NCBI RefSeq assembly: GCF_013155375.1
Contig: NZ_JABJQY010000004.1
Coordinates: forward strand, 496,001 to 560,000
Length of the DNA stretch: 64,000 nucleotides
Source of the DNA: Nocardioides sp. zg-1308
GTDB taxonomy: Bacteria > Actinomycetota > Actinomycetes > Propionibacteriales > Nocardioidaceae
Reading direction: 5' to 3'
Below the pieces are notes generated by a model. The model did no database searches, was not told the origin of the DNA, and saw nothing but the letters and a program-made list of their open reading frames with translations. A program made the translations under genes and the position numbers. Numbering within the stretch: position 1 is the stretch's first letter; each line of letters begins with the position of its first letter. Below are positions 18,688 to 26,404 of this stretch, in pieces.

Positions 18688-19427
18688 GCCTCTCCACCCG
18701 CGCCGCGCGCGCCTTCAAGGGCACCCACACCGAGGGACGTACGCCGGAGGAGCTGCGCGAGCTGGTCTCCCACGTCGGCGCCGAGCTCGAGCTGGCGCCC
18801 GCCGAGGTCATCATCGAGTGGGCCGTCGCGACGTTCGGCGACCGCTTCGCCATCACCTCCTCGATGGGCGACGCCGTGCTGGCGCACCTCGCGTCGAAGG
18901 TCGCCCCCGGCATCGACGTGGTCTTCCTCGACACCGGCTACCACTTCGTCGAGACCATCGGCACCCGCGACGCCGTCGAGGCGACGCTGCCGGTCAACCT
19001 GCTGACCATCACTCCGAAGCAGACCGTGGCCGAGCAGGACGCCGAGCACGGCACGGACCTTTACAAGACCGACCCGGACCTCTGCTGCGCCCTGCGCAAG
19101 GTCGCGCCGCTCAACGATGCGCTCTCGCGCTACGACGCCTGGGCCACCGGCCTGCGCCGCGCCGAGACCCACAACCGGGTCATCGCGCCGGTCGTCGGCT
19201 GGGACGCGCGCAAGGGGAAGGTCAAGGTGTCGCCCCTCGCCCGCTGGAGCGACGAGCAGGTCGAGCGCTACATCGTCGACAACGGCGTGCTGGTCAACCC
19301 GCTCCTCCACGACGGCTACCCCAGCATCGGCTGCTGGCCCTGCACCCGCCGCGTCGCCCCCGGCGACGACCCGCGCAGCGGTCGGTGGGCCGGCACCACC
19401 AAGACGGAGTGCGGGATCCATGCCTAG
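18684..19427 (+). CDS. cysH: Phosphoadenylyl/adenylyl-sulfate reductase
   Basis: A 247-aa CysH that reduces activated sulfate to sulfite. ATP-PPase-like core with ITSSMGDAVLAHL (about 55-67) and FLDTGYHFVET (about 82). The four cluster cysteines (CC in DPDLCCALRK and C-x2-C in GCWPCTRR) mark the [4Fe-4S] type that normally uses adenylyl sulfate (APS) directly. The catalytic C-terminal motif is KTECGIH, matching the family K-x-E-C-G-(L/I)-H. GTG 18684 overlaps the zinc-ribbon stop. Sulfate adenylyltransferase (cysDN) is not in the window. Confidence 0.95.
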   Translation: MSLSTRAARAFKGTHTEGRTPEELRELVSHVGAELELAPAEVIIEWAVATFGDRFAITSSMGDAVLAHLASKVAPGIDVVFLDTGYHFVETIGTRDAVEATLPVNLLTITPKQTVAEQDAEHGTDLYKTDPDLCCALRKVAPLNDALSRYDAWATGLRRAETHNRVIAPVVGWDARKGKVKVSPLARWSDEQVERYIVDNGVLVNPLLHDGYPSIGCWPCTRRVAPGDDPRSGRWAGTTKTECGIHA

Positions 19428-19526
19428 GCCACCCCGCGGCTCCACGACCGCACCCCCGAACACCGACAACGACGTCGAGCCCACCCAGCACCACCGCACC
19501 ACTACGCACGATCGGAGGCACCCCTG

Positions 19527-20270
19527 ATGGCTGCTCCTGCTCTGGTTGCCCTGGCCCACGGAAGCCGGGACCCGCGCTCAGCCGCGACGATCAAGGCGCT
19601 CGTCGCCGAGGTCAAGGCCATGCGTCCCGACCTCCGGGTCGAGACGGCGTTCCTCGACCTCTCCAAGCCGAGCTTCGACACCGTGGTCGACCGGCTGGTC
19701 AAGGCCGGCCATGACGAGATCGTCGTCGTCCCGCTCCTGCTCACCGAGGCCTACCACGCCAAGGTCGACGTCCCCGAGGCCGTCGCGGCGGCCATGGCCC
19801 GCCACGAGGGCGTCCGCATCCAGGCCAGCCGGATCCTCGGCATGGAGGCCGCCTTCCTCGAGGTCCTCGACGTCCGCCTGCGCGACGCGCTGAAGGCCGC
19901 GCGGGTCCGGGAGCTCGACGCGCTCGTGCTCGCCGCGGCCGGCTCGTCCGACCCGCTCGCCAACCAGGCGGTCGCCCGGATCGCCCGCACCTGGGGCGCC
20001 CGCCACCGGCTCCCGGTCACGGCGGCGTTCGCGTCGGCCGCTCCCCCGGCCGCCGGCGAGGCGGTGCGCGCCTTCCGCGCCGAGGGCAAGCGCCACATCG
20101 CGGTCGCGTCGTTCTTCCTGGCCCCCGGCCGCCTGCCGGACCGGGCCACCGAGCTCGCCGTCGAGGCCGGCGCCGTCGCCGTCTCCGACCCGCTGGGCGC
20201 CCACCCCGCCGTGGCGCGGGCCGTGCTGGCTCGCTACGCCGTCGGCGCGGTGGAGCTCGTCCCCGTCTGA
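19527..20270 (+). CDS. Sirohydrochlorin chelatase (CbiX/SirB type)
   Basis: A 247-aa class II chelatase that inserts metal into sirohydrochlorin. Two CbiX halves can be seen: residues 5-110 with VALAHGSRDPRS (active-site His) and a second His in VVPLLLTEAYHAKVDVP, then a degenerate half from about 125 with LAAAGSSDPLANQ, where the His is replaced. Placed after cysH, it most likely inserts Fe to make siroheme for the sulfite reductase (inference). A 99-nt gap separates it from cysH; SD ggagg is 7-8 nt before ATG, so it may also have its own promoter. Confidence 0.9.
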   Translation: MAAPALVALAHGSRDPRSAATIKALVAEVKAMRPDLRVETAFLDLSKPSFDTVVDRLVKAGHDEIVVVPLLLTEAYHAKVDVPEAVAAAMARHEGVRIQASRILGMEAAFLEVLDVRLRDALKAARVRELDALVLAAAGSSDPLANQAVARIARTWGARHRLPVTAAFASAAPPAAGEAVRAFRAEGKRHIAVASFFLAPGRLPDRATELAVEAGAVAVSDPLGAHPAVARAVLARYAVGAVELVPV

Positions 20271-20285
20271 GGTCCTCTCGTCGCC

Positions 20286-20386
20286 TGACGTCATGGCGGC
20301 TGGTCGCTCCGGCGACCGGTTGCCATGACGCTCGCGCCCGACGTCATGGGGGCTGGTCGCTCCGGCGACCCGTCGCCATGACGTCA
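20286..20386. repeat. Tandem duplicated hairpin at a convergent junction
   Basis: Two units of about 45-47 nt (20286-20330 and 20340-20386) with the same layout: outer arms CGTCATGGC...GCCATGACG and inner arms GGTCGC-tccg-GCGACC. The units differ at a few positions and are joined by about 9 nt. The element fills the gap between the chelatase and alkD-like stops and its last arm includes the alkD-like stop codon. It could serve as a two-way terminator or be a REP-like element. Confidence 0.7.
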
Positions 20387-21079
20387 GCCGAGGTGCTTGA
20401 GCGCCTCGCGGCGCGACAGCCCGCTCAGCCGGTCGTCGTGCGTCCGGACGAAGGCGCGGACCCAGTCCGGGTCGGTCCGCGCGTGCTGGCGCAGCGCCCA
20501 GCCGAGCGCCTTGCGCACGAAGAACTCCCGGCCGTAGGCGGTGTCGTCGAGGTTCGCGACGAGCACGCGGGCGAGCAGGGCGGTGTCGGTGTCCTCGCGG
20601 TGCCGCAGCTGCGCGAGCATCGCCGTACGCCGGACCCACAGGCTGCCGGCGTCCACGGACCACGCGTCCATCACCGGCGTCGCGTCGGGGCGGTGCTCGA
20701 GCAGCACGTGGCCCACGACGTGACCGGCGATCTCGTCCACGACGTCCCACCACGCGCCGGTGCGCACCAGCTCCTCCAGCAGCGGCAGCAGGTCGGGGTC
20801 GAGCCACCCGCGGTACGCGCGGTGCCGCAGCAGCGCGATCGCGGCGTACCACTCCTCGCGACGGGCCGCGTCCTCCCACAGCTCCAGGACCGCCGCCTCC
20901 CAGGACCCGCGGTCGACGAACCTGTGCTCCTGCAGCAGCGGCCGCAGCAGCTTCTTCAGCTCTGGTGAGCCCAGGCCGACGTAGGGCAGGTCCGACTTCA
21001 TGTAGGCCTGCTGCTGCGCCGCCCGCTCCGGGTCTCCGACCTCGGCGAGCGCGGCACGGACCGCACCGACGTACGTCAT
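20384..21079 (-). CDS. DNA alkylation repair protein, AlkD-like HEAT repeat glycosylase
   Basis: A 231-aa all-helical protein of the AlkD family, which excises alkylated bases. It has the AlkD opening QQQAYMKSDLPYVGLGSPELKKLL, a central WWDVVDEIAGHVVGHVL (the W-x-x-V-D motif with the catalytic-type Asp), and FVRKALGWALRQHARTDPDWVRAFV near the C terminus, which lines the DNA groove. Length matches AlkD (about 230). It is the last gene of a run of four on the minus strand after PPK2, a HipA-like kinase and a DUF3037 gene, with a 16-nt gap to the latter. Confidence 0.9.
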   Translation of the reverse strand: MTYVGAVRAALAEVGDPERAAQQQAYMKSDLPYVGLGSPELKKLLRPLLQEHRFVDRGSWEAAVLELWEDAARREEWYAAIALLRHRAYRGWLDPDLLPLLEELVRTGAWWDVVDEIAGHVVGHVLLEHRPDATPVMDAWSVDAGSLWVRRTAMLAQLRHREDTDTALLARVLVANLDDTAYGREFFVRKALGWALRQHARTDPDWVRAFVRTHDDRLSGLSRREALKHLG

Positions 21080-21095
21080 CGCGCCGCGCCCCGGC

Positions 21096-21467
21096 TCAGC
21101 CGACCAGGCGCTCGCGCAGGTGCCGCAGCTGACGGGCCGGGTCCTGCGTCATCCCGCCGTGGACGGGACCAGGCTGGAGCACGGTGCTGCGCGGTGCCTT
21201 CAGGAAGCCGAAGCGCTGGCCGAGGGACTGCCGCGCCGCCTCGCCGGCGCGCTCGTCCCCGCGGCAGACCAGGTCGACGAACGTCAGGGCCTCGCAGACC
21301 CGGTCGACGTCGAGCTGGGCGTCGAGCGCGCGCAGCCGGTCGGCGTCGACGGACCAGTCGGCATCGAGGAAGTCCGACGACTGGCAGTGCAGCACCACGC
21401 CGACGTTGAGGAACTCCTCGCGGTCGGGACGGGGCACGCACCGGAGGACGACGTACTGGTAGGCCAT
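21096..21467 (-). CDS. DUF3037 domain protein
   Basis: A 123-aa protein starting MAYQYVVLRCVPRPDREEFLNVGVVLHCQ, the diagnostic N terminus of DUF3037. The function is unknown. ATG 21467 overlaps the stop of the HipA-like kinase (TGATG), so the two are translationally coupled; this pair is a recurrent actinobacterial arrangement as far as I know. That suggests DUF3037 is the partner or substrate of the kinase (inference). Confidence 0.88.
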   Translation of the reverse strand: MAYQYVVLRCVPRPDREEFLNVGVVLHCQSSDFLDADWSVDADRLRALDAQLDVDRVCEALTFVDLVCRGDERAGEAARQSLGQRFGFLKAPRSTVLQPGPVHGGMTQDPARQLRHLRERLVG

Positions 21468-22267
21468 CACGACGCCGCCTCCGGGAGCCACTGCCGGGTG
21501 CCGAGCCGGGCGGTGAGGAAGTCGACGTACGCCGCCCGCAGCGCGTCGGTGGTCTCCGCGCCGGGGACCGGCTCCAGCCAGACGTCGGGCACCTCGGCCA
21601 GGACCTCGGTGAACACCTCCGGCCCGAGCAGGGCGGACAGCTCCTCGTCCAGCTCGCGCGCCCGCCGGGTGCAGGTCTCGAAGACGTGGCCGCCGACGTC
21701 CCACGGCTGCGCTGCGAACCTCGCCGGGTCGGTGACGCCCGAGCGCCAGCCGTGGTGGAAGTAGAGCGACGCGCCGTGGTCGATGACCCACAGGTCGCCG
21801 TGCCACATCAGCAGGTTGGGGTTGCGCCACGAGCGGTCGACGTTGGCAGTGAACGCGTCCAGCCACAGCACCCGGGCCCCCTCGTCGTCGGCCGCGCTGA
21901 CCTGGCCGTCGACGCCGAAGGAGCCGGGCAGGAAGTCGATGCCGAGGTTGAGCCCCACGCTCGCGTTGAGCAGGTCCTGGACCTCCTCGTCCGCCTCGTA
22001 GCGGGCGAGCTCGGGGTCGAGGTCGAGGACGACGAGCCGCGGGGTGCGCAGGCCGAGCCGGGTGGCGAGCCCGCTGACCACGACCTCGGCGACGAGCACC
22101 TTGGCGCCCTGGCCCGCGCCGCGGAACTTGCAGACGTAGGTGCCGAGGTCGTCGCCCTCGACGACGCCGGGCAGGCTGCCGCCCTCGCGGAGCGGGGTGA
22201 CGTAGCGGGTGACCGCGACGGTCGGGAGCCCGGCGGGAGCGGCGCCGGGACGTGCGGTGGCGCTCAC
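21467..22267 (-). CDS. HipA-like kinase family protein (HipA_2 type)
   Basis: A 266-aa protein related to the HipA kinase fold but without a HipB partner. Residues 30-60 hold a nucleotide-site strand (GDDLGTYVCKFRGAGQGAKVLVAEVV). The catalytic loop is DAFTANVDRSWRNPNLLMWHGDLWVIDHG (about 155-185): N-x-D-x4-N-P-N is the HipA-like catalytic segment and IDHG replaces DFG. The GTG at 22267 overlaps the PPK2 stop by 4 nt. Unlike the toxin HipA it is not preceded by an XRE regulator, so it is unlikely to be a toxin-antitoxin pair. Confidence 0.85.
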   Translation of the reverse strand: MSATARPGAAPAGLPTVAVTRYVTPLREGGSLPGVVEGDDLGTYVCKFRGAGQGAKVLVAEVVVSGLATRLGLRTPRLVVLDLDPELARYEADEEVQDLLNASVGLNLGIDFLPGSFGVDGQVSAADDEGARVLWLDAFTANVDRSWRNPNLLMWHGDLWVIDHGASLYFHHGWRSGVTDPARFAAQPWDVGGHVFETCTRRARELDEELSALLGPEVFTEVLAEVPDVWLEPVPGAETTDALRAAYVDFLTARLGTRQWLPEAAS

Positions 22268-23118
22268 CGGACCGGGGCCTCCTCGGCGAGGCGCTGCTGC
22301 TCCGCGGCGACGTCGAAGTCCGCCTCCGGCCACTGCAGGTCGAGCCCGCGGAGGGTGTCGAGGAGCAGCTGGCCGACCGCGAGGTTGCGGAACCACTTCT
22401 TGTCCGAGGGCACGACGTGCCACGGGGCGACGTCGGTGCTGGTGCGCTCGAGCGCGACCTCGTAGGCCTCCCGGTAGGCCGGCCACAGGGCGCGCTCGTC
22501 GAGATCGCCGGGGTTGTACTTCCAGTGCTTCTCGGGGTTCGCCAGCCGCTCAGCGAGCCGCACCTTCTGCTCGTCGGCACCGATGTGGAGCATGCACTTG
22601 ATGATGGAGACACCCTCGTCGGCCAGGCGGGCCTCGAACTCGTTGATCGCGCCGTAGCGGCGCTCGACCTCCGTGGGGTCGGCGAAGCCGCGCACCCGCG
22701 CGATGAGGACATCCTCGTAGTGCGAGCGGTCGAAGACGCCGATGTATCCGGCAGCCGGCAGGCCCTTCTCGATGCGCCACAGGAAGTCCTGCGCGCGCTC
22801 CTCCTCCGTCGGCGCCTTGAAGCTGGTGATGCGCACGCCCTGCGGGTCGACGAGGCCGATGGTGTGGCGCAGCACGCCGCCCTTGCCGCTGGTGTCCATC
22901 CCCTGCAGCACGACGAGCACCCGACGCTCGGAGCCGGCGGTGCGCTCGGCCCACAGCCGCTCCTGCAGGTCGGCGAGCTCGGGCGCCATGGCAGCGAGGG
23001 CCGCCTTGCCGTCGGACTTGCTGCCGTCGAAGCCCGGCGCCGCGTCGGTCTCGATGGCGGTGAGGTCCACCCGCCCCGGGGCGAGGCGTACGGCGTCGGC
23101 GATCGCGGAGGTCGTCAT
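22264..23118 (-). CDS. ppk2: Polyphosphate kinase 2 family protein
   Basis: A 284-aa PPK2, which transfers phosphate between polyphosphate and nucleotides. Walker A is GMDTSGKGG (73-81), a lid with FKAPTEEERAQDFLWR follows, Walker B is FDRSHYED, and the C-terminal signature WHVVPSDKKWFRNL is present. It is single-domain, so class I or III; which nucleotide it prefers cannot be told. ATG 23118 has CATGAT 6 nt upstream. It heads the PPK2-HipA_2-DUF3037-AlkD run with 4-nt and 1-nt overlaps. Confidence 0.94.
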   Translation of the reverse strand: MTTSAIADAVRLAPGRVDLTAIETDAAPGFDGSKSDGKAALAAMAPELADLQERLWAERTAGSERRVLVVLQGMDTSGKGGVLRHTIGLVDPQGVRITSFKAPTEEERAQDFLWRIEKGLPAAGYIGVFDRSHYEDVLIARVRGFADPTEVERRYGAINEFEARLADEGVSIIKCMLHIGADEQKVRLAERLANPEKHWKYNPGDLDERALWPAYREAYEVALERTSTDVAPWHVVPSDKKWFRNLAVGQLLLDTLRGLDLQWPEADFDVAAEQQRLAEEAPVR

Positions 23119-23153
23119 GGGCACATCATGGCCCACCGGCCGAGGCTCGCACC

Positions 23154-23861
23154 TCAGCCCAGGACGCGGCGGACGTCGAGGGTGCACCCGACGACGGTGG
23201 CCACGCTCCCGTCGGCCTGCGGCTCGTCGAACCACGTCCCGCGCTCGAACCCCACCTTGTCGAGGACCCGCAGCGAGGCGGCGTTGCGGTGGTCGGGTGT
23301 CGCGAACAACTCCTCCACGTCCGGGTAGCGGCCGATCGCCCGCAGCATCCAGGTCCACAGGACGCGGGGGCCGAGCGCGCGGCCGACCCACTCGGGCTCG
23401 CCGATGACGTAGTCGAGGCCGACGGCGTCGGGGCGCGCCGTGAGCAGCGCGAAGCCCGGGTGGTCGCCGACGCGGTAGTCCTGGACGAAGCCGATCGAGC
23501 GACCGTTGACCTCGACGACCCACAGCCGGGTCGGTGTCGTGCCATCGACGCCCGGGCCGTACGCCGCCGCGACCCGCTCGCGGGTCGGCTCGCCGTCGGC
23601 GTGCCACCACCGCCGTAGGTGCGGCGAGGCGAGCCACCGCGCGAGCAGCGGCAGGTCGCCGCGGGTCATCGCCCGCAGGTCGACGGTGACGTCGCGGTCG
23701 ACGACGAACTCCTTGACCGCCCCGGACAGGTCGGTGGCGACCGGCGTCCTCCCCGTCGGCGCGGCGACGCGCCGGGCGGCCGCGGCCCACGACTCCGCGG
23801 GGAGCACCGCGTCGACGAGCTCGTCGTCGTCGGCCCGGACCCGGACGGTCGTGCGGTCCAC
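23154..23861 (-). CDS. GNAT family N-acetyltransferase, AAC(6')/siderophore type
   Basis: A 235-aa protein. Residues 60-235 form a GNAT domain of the Acetyltransf_8 kind: VDLRAMTRGDLPLLARWLASPHLRRWW is its usual opening, followed by IGEPEWVGRALGPRVL (acetyl-CoA loop) and FATPDHRNAASLRVLDKVGFERG. Relatives include aminoglycoside 6'-acetyltransferases and lysine-siderophore acetyltransferases; sequence alone does not choose. The first 55 residues are an unassigned extension. GTG 23861 is 5 nt after the phosphoribosyltransferase stop, so the genes are probably cotranscribed. Confidence 0.82.
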   Translation of the reverse strand: MDRTTVRVRADDDELVDAVLPAESWAAAARRVAAPTGRTPVATDLSGAVKEFVVDRDVTVDLRAMTRGDLPLLARWLASPHLRRWWHADGEPTRERVAAAYGPGVDGTTPTRLWVVEVNGRSIGFVQDYRVGDHPGFALLTARPDAVGLDYVIGEPEWVGRALGPRVLWTWMLRAIGRYPDVEELFATPDHRNAASLRVLDKVGFERGTWFDEPQADGSVATVVGCTLDVRRVLG

Positions 23862-23866
23862 CGGCG

Positions 23867-24355
23867 TCAGTGCGCCAGGCGGCCGGGCACCACGGGTGGC
23901 AGGGAGGACCACGGGAAGTCGATCCAGCGCTCGGTCTGACGCCAGGAGTAGTCGGGCTTGATGACCGACTGCGGCTTCTCGTAGACCACCACGGTGCGCG
24001 CCTCCGAGACGTGCCCGCGCAGGAAGTCGTGCACGAGCTCGAGGGTGCGCCCGGTGTCGGCCACGTCGTCGGTGATGAGGACCTCGAGGCCCGAGAGGTC
24101 TACGGCGGCCGGGGTCGGCGGGAGCATGATCGGCACGTCGAGGCGCTGGTCCACGCCGGTGTAGAACTCGACGTTGACGACCGAGATGTTCTTCACCGCC
24201 AGGGCGTAGCCGAGACCCATGCCGAGCGCCAGGCCGCCCCGCGCGATGGCCAGGACGATGTCGGGCTCGAAGCCGGAGTCGGCGACCTCCTGCGCCAGCT
24301 CGCGCGTGGCCGTGCCGAACAGCTCGTAGGTGAGGACCTCGCGCTCGTTGCTCAC
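23867..24355 (-). CDS. Phosphoribosyltransferase family protein
   Basis: A 162-aa type I phosphoribosyltransferase. The PRPP-binding loop is VLITDDVADTGRTLELV (about 90-106) and the pyrophosphate side is IARGGLALGMGLG (about 38). The C terminus SWRQTERWIDFPWSSLPPV resembles xanthine/hypoxanthine phosphoribosyltransferases of the archaeal/actinobacterial type. The purine preference cannot be fixed. GTG 24355 lies 54 nt after recX; the GNAT gene follows. Confidence 0.87.
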   Translation of the reverse strand: MSNEREVLTYELFGTATRELAQEVADSGFEPDIVLAIARGGLALGMGLGYALAVKNISVVNVEFYTGVDQRLDVPIMLPPTPAAVDLSGLEVLITDDVADTGRTLELVHDFLRGHVSEARTVVVYEKPQSVIKPDYSWRQTERWIDFPWSSLPPVVPGRLAH

Positions 24356-24409
24356 CCACCCATCCCACCAGAGCCCGGCGGCGGGGTGGAAGTGGCGGTC
24401 CGACCCGTC

Positions 24410-25165
24410 TCAGACGTCGGGCGGCTCGAGGTCGTCGACCTCGTCGTGGCTCTCGCGCAGCGCCTCGCGCATAACGGAGAAGGCCAGTCCCGCGGAGTAG
24501 CCCTTGCGCGCGAGCATCCCGGCGAGCCGACGCGTCGCCACCTGCGTGTCGAGCCCCCGCATGGAGCGCAGCTTCTTGTCGACCAGCTCACGGGCGGCGT
24601 GGCGCTGGTCCGCCTCGTCGATCTGCTCGAGCGCGAGCTTGGTGTCCTCGTCGTCGACGCCCTTGCGACGCAGCTCCTGGGCCAGGGCCCGGGGCGCGAG
24701 GCCACGGCTGCGGTGCCGGCTCTCGACCCACTGCCGCGCGAACGCCCCGTCGTCGATCAGGCCGACCTCGGTGAACCGGTCGAGCAGCCCGGCGGCGAGG
24801 TCGTCGGGAACCCCGCGCTTGGCCAGCTTGTCGGCCAGCTCCTGGCGCGTGCGCGCCTGCCCCGTGAGGGTGTCGAGGAGGATCTTGCGTGCCACGGCCT
24901 CCGGGTCGGCCTCGACCTCGGCGGCCGCCGCCTCCTCGCGGGCGAGCCGGGCGGCCTCCCGCTCCTCCCACGTCCGGTTGCGTCCCTTGCCGCTCCGGCC
25001 GCCCTTGCCGCTCCGGCCGTCCCGGCCGCCCTTGCCGCGCCCGGTGCCCGCGGAGCGCTCCGGAGACGCCTCGGCCGGCGTGGGTGGGGTCTCCCCCACC
25101 CACGCCCGGACACCGAGCCCGACGTCACCGACCCAGTCGGGCGCGGGACGCGACTCAGAAGTCAT
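24410..25165 (-). CDS. recX: RecA modulator RecX
   Basis: A 251-aa RecX, which limits RecA filament growth. The RecX core covers residues 85-240 ([59 protein letters not shown], then the third helical repeat). It is preceded by a basic, low-complexity stretch (about 40-63: [15 protein letters not shown]-type repeats) not needed for the fold. It overlaps the end of recA by 11 nt, the standard actinobacterial recA-recX arrangement. Confidence 0.94.
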   Translation of the reverse strand: MTSESRPAPDWVGDVGLGVRAWVGETPPTPAEASPERSAGTGRGKGGRDGRSGKGGRSGKGRNRTWEEREAARLAREEAAAAEVEADPEAVARKILLDTLTGQARTRQELADKLAKRGVPDDLAAGLLDRFTEVGLIDDGAFARQWVESRHRSRGLAPRALAQELRRKGVDDEDTKLALEQIDEADQRHAARELVDKKLRSMRGLDTQVATRRLAGMLARKGYSAGLAFSVMREALRESHDEVDDLEPPDV

Positions 25166-26207
25166 CGACCCCGATGGGCTCGTCGCTCAGGTCGTCGGCA
25201 GGCTTGTCGACGGCCGGGATGACACCCAGCTTCTCGAGGATCAGCTTCTCGATCTCGTTGGCGAGGTCGGGGTTGTCGCGCAGGAAGTTGCGCGAGTTCT
25301 CCTTGCCCTGGCCGAGCTGGTCGCCCTCGTAGGTGTACCAGGCGCCGGCCTTGCGGATGATGCCCGCCTCGACGCCGACGTCGATCAGGCCGCCCTCGCG
25401 GCTGATGCCCTTGCCGTACATGATGTCGAACTCGGCCTGCTTGAACGGCGGGGCCACCTTGTTCTTGACGACCTTGACGCGGGTGCGGTTGCCGACCATG
25501 TCGGTGCCGTCCTTCAGCGTCTCGATGCGGCGCACGTCGAGGCGCACCGAGGAGTAGAACTTCAGCGCGCGACCACCGGTGGTGGTCTCGGGCGAGCCGA
25601 ACATCACGCCGATCTTCTCGCGCAGCTGGTTGATGAAGATCGCGGTGGTGCCGGAGTTGTTGAGGGCACCGGTCATCTTGCGCAGCGCCTGGCTCATCAG
25701 GCGGGCCTGGAGGCCGACGTGGCTGTCGCCCATCTCGCCCTCGATCTCCGCGCGGGGCACGAGCGCGGCCACGGAGTCGATGACGATGAGCGACAGGGCA
25801 CCCGAGCGGATCAGCATGTCGGCGATCTCGAGCGCCTGCTCACCGGAGTCGGGCTGGGACACCAGCAGCGCGTCGGTGTCGACGCCGAGGTTCTTCGCGT
25901 AGTCGGGGTCGAGCGCGTGCTCGGCGTCGATGAAGGCGACGATGCCGCCGGCCGCCTGGGCGCTGGCCACCGCGTGCAGGGCGACCGTGGTCTTTCCGGA
26001 GGACTCCGGACCGTAGATCTCCACGACGCGCCCGCGGGGCAGGCCGCCGAGGCCGAGGGCCACGTCGAGGGCGATCGACCCGGTGGGGATCACCTCGAGC
26101 GGGGCACGCGTCTCGTCGCCCAGTCGCATGACCGAGCCCTTGCCGAACTGCTTCTCCACCTGTGCGAGCGCGGCGTCGAGGGCCTTCTCGCGGTCTGCAC
26201 CAGCCAT
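25155..26207 (-). CDS. recA: Recombinase RecA
   Basis: A 350-aa RecA. Walker A GPESSGKT at 66-73, Walker [23 protein letters not shown] (about 142), L2 loop with [32 protein letters not shown], and an acidic C terminus. There is no intein, in contrast to M. tuberculosis. It promotes strand exchange and LexA self-cleavage. Two promoter elements lie upstream (PafBC-type and SOS box). Start ATG 26207 with a weak SD (gggaca). Confidence 0.99.
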   Translation of the reverse strand: MAGADREKALDAALAQVEKQFGKGSVMRLGDETRAPLEVIPTGSIALDVALGLGGLPRGRVVEIYGPESSGKTTVALHAVASAQAAGGIVAFIDAEHALDPDYAKNLGVDTDALLVSQPDSGEQALEIADMLIRSGALSLIVIDSVAALVPRAEIEGEMGDSHVGLQARLMSQALRKMTGALNNSGTTAIFINQLREKIGVMFGSPETTTGGRALKFYSSVRLDVRRIETLKDGTDMVGNRTRVKVVKNKVAPPFKQAEFDIMYGKGISREGGLIDVGVEAGIIRKAGAWYTYEGDQLGQGKENSRNFLRDNPDLANEIEKLILEKLGVIPAVDKPADDLSDEPIGVDDF

Positions 26208-26252
26208 TGCTGTGTCCCGTTCTCTCGTCGTGATGTGTGAGGTACGTCTTCG

Positions 26253-26275
26253 ACGCTAGGGCGAGCCACCGACAG
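26253..26275 (-). promoter_or_regulatory. PafBC-type (RecA-NDp) promoter of recA
   Basis: On the minus strand CTGTCGGTG, an 8-nt spacer and TAGCGT. The published consensus is TTGTCRGTG-N8-TANNNT, so only the first base differs and the spacer is exact. It would start transcription near 26246, about 39 nt before recA. Confidence 0.72.
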
Positions 26276-26335
26276 TCCCTGATCAGGACGGCCGACGCTG
26301 TGGACAACCTCGCCCCTCGTCGTACCTGTGGACAG

Positions 26336-26359
26336 ACAGTAGCCCGAACAGGTGTTCGA
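26336..26359 (-). promoter_or_regulatory. SOS (LexA) box and -10 upstream of recA
   Basis: TCGAACACCTGTTCGG on the minus strand (26344-26359) matches TCGAAC-N4-GTTCGA with one mismatch in the last base. TACTGT (26336-26341) directly follows it and could be the -10 of a second, LexA-controlled promoter. recA starts 137 nt downstream. No other gene reads away from this site. Confidence 0.72.
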
Positions 26360-26404
26360 CGGTGGCTCCCGGCCCGGCGTGTCGCCCACCCGGTCGGAGG
26401 CGGG

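Noticed and set aside
21467-22267. HipBA toxin-antitoxin module
   Set aside because: No XRE antitoxin gene is adjacent; the neighbours are PPK2 and DUF3037, and the protein belongs to the shorter HipA_2 type.
23154-23861. Aminoglycoside resistance gene
   Set aside because: The GNAT domain resembles AAC(6') types but also siderophore acetyltransferases, and the core-genome setting gives no reason to call it resistance.
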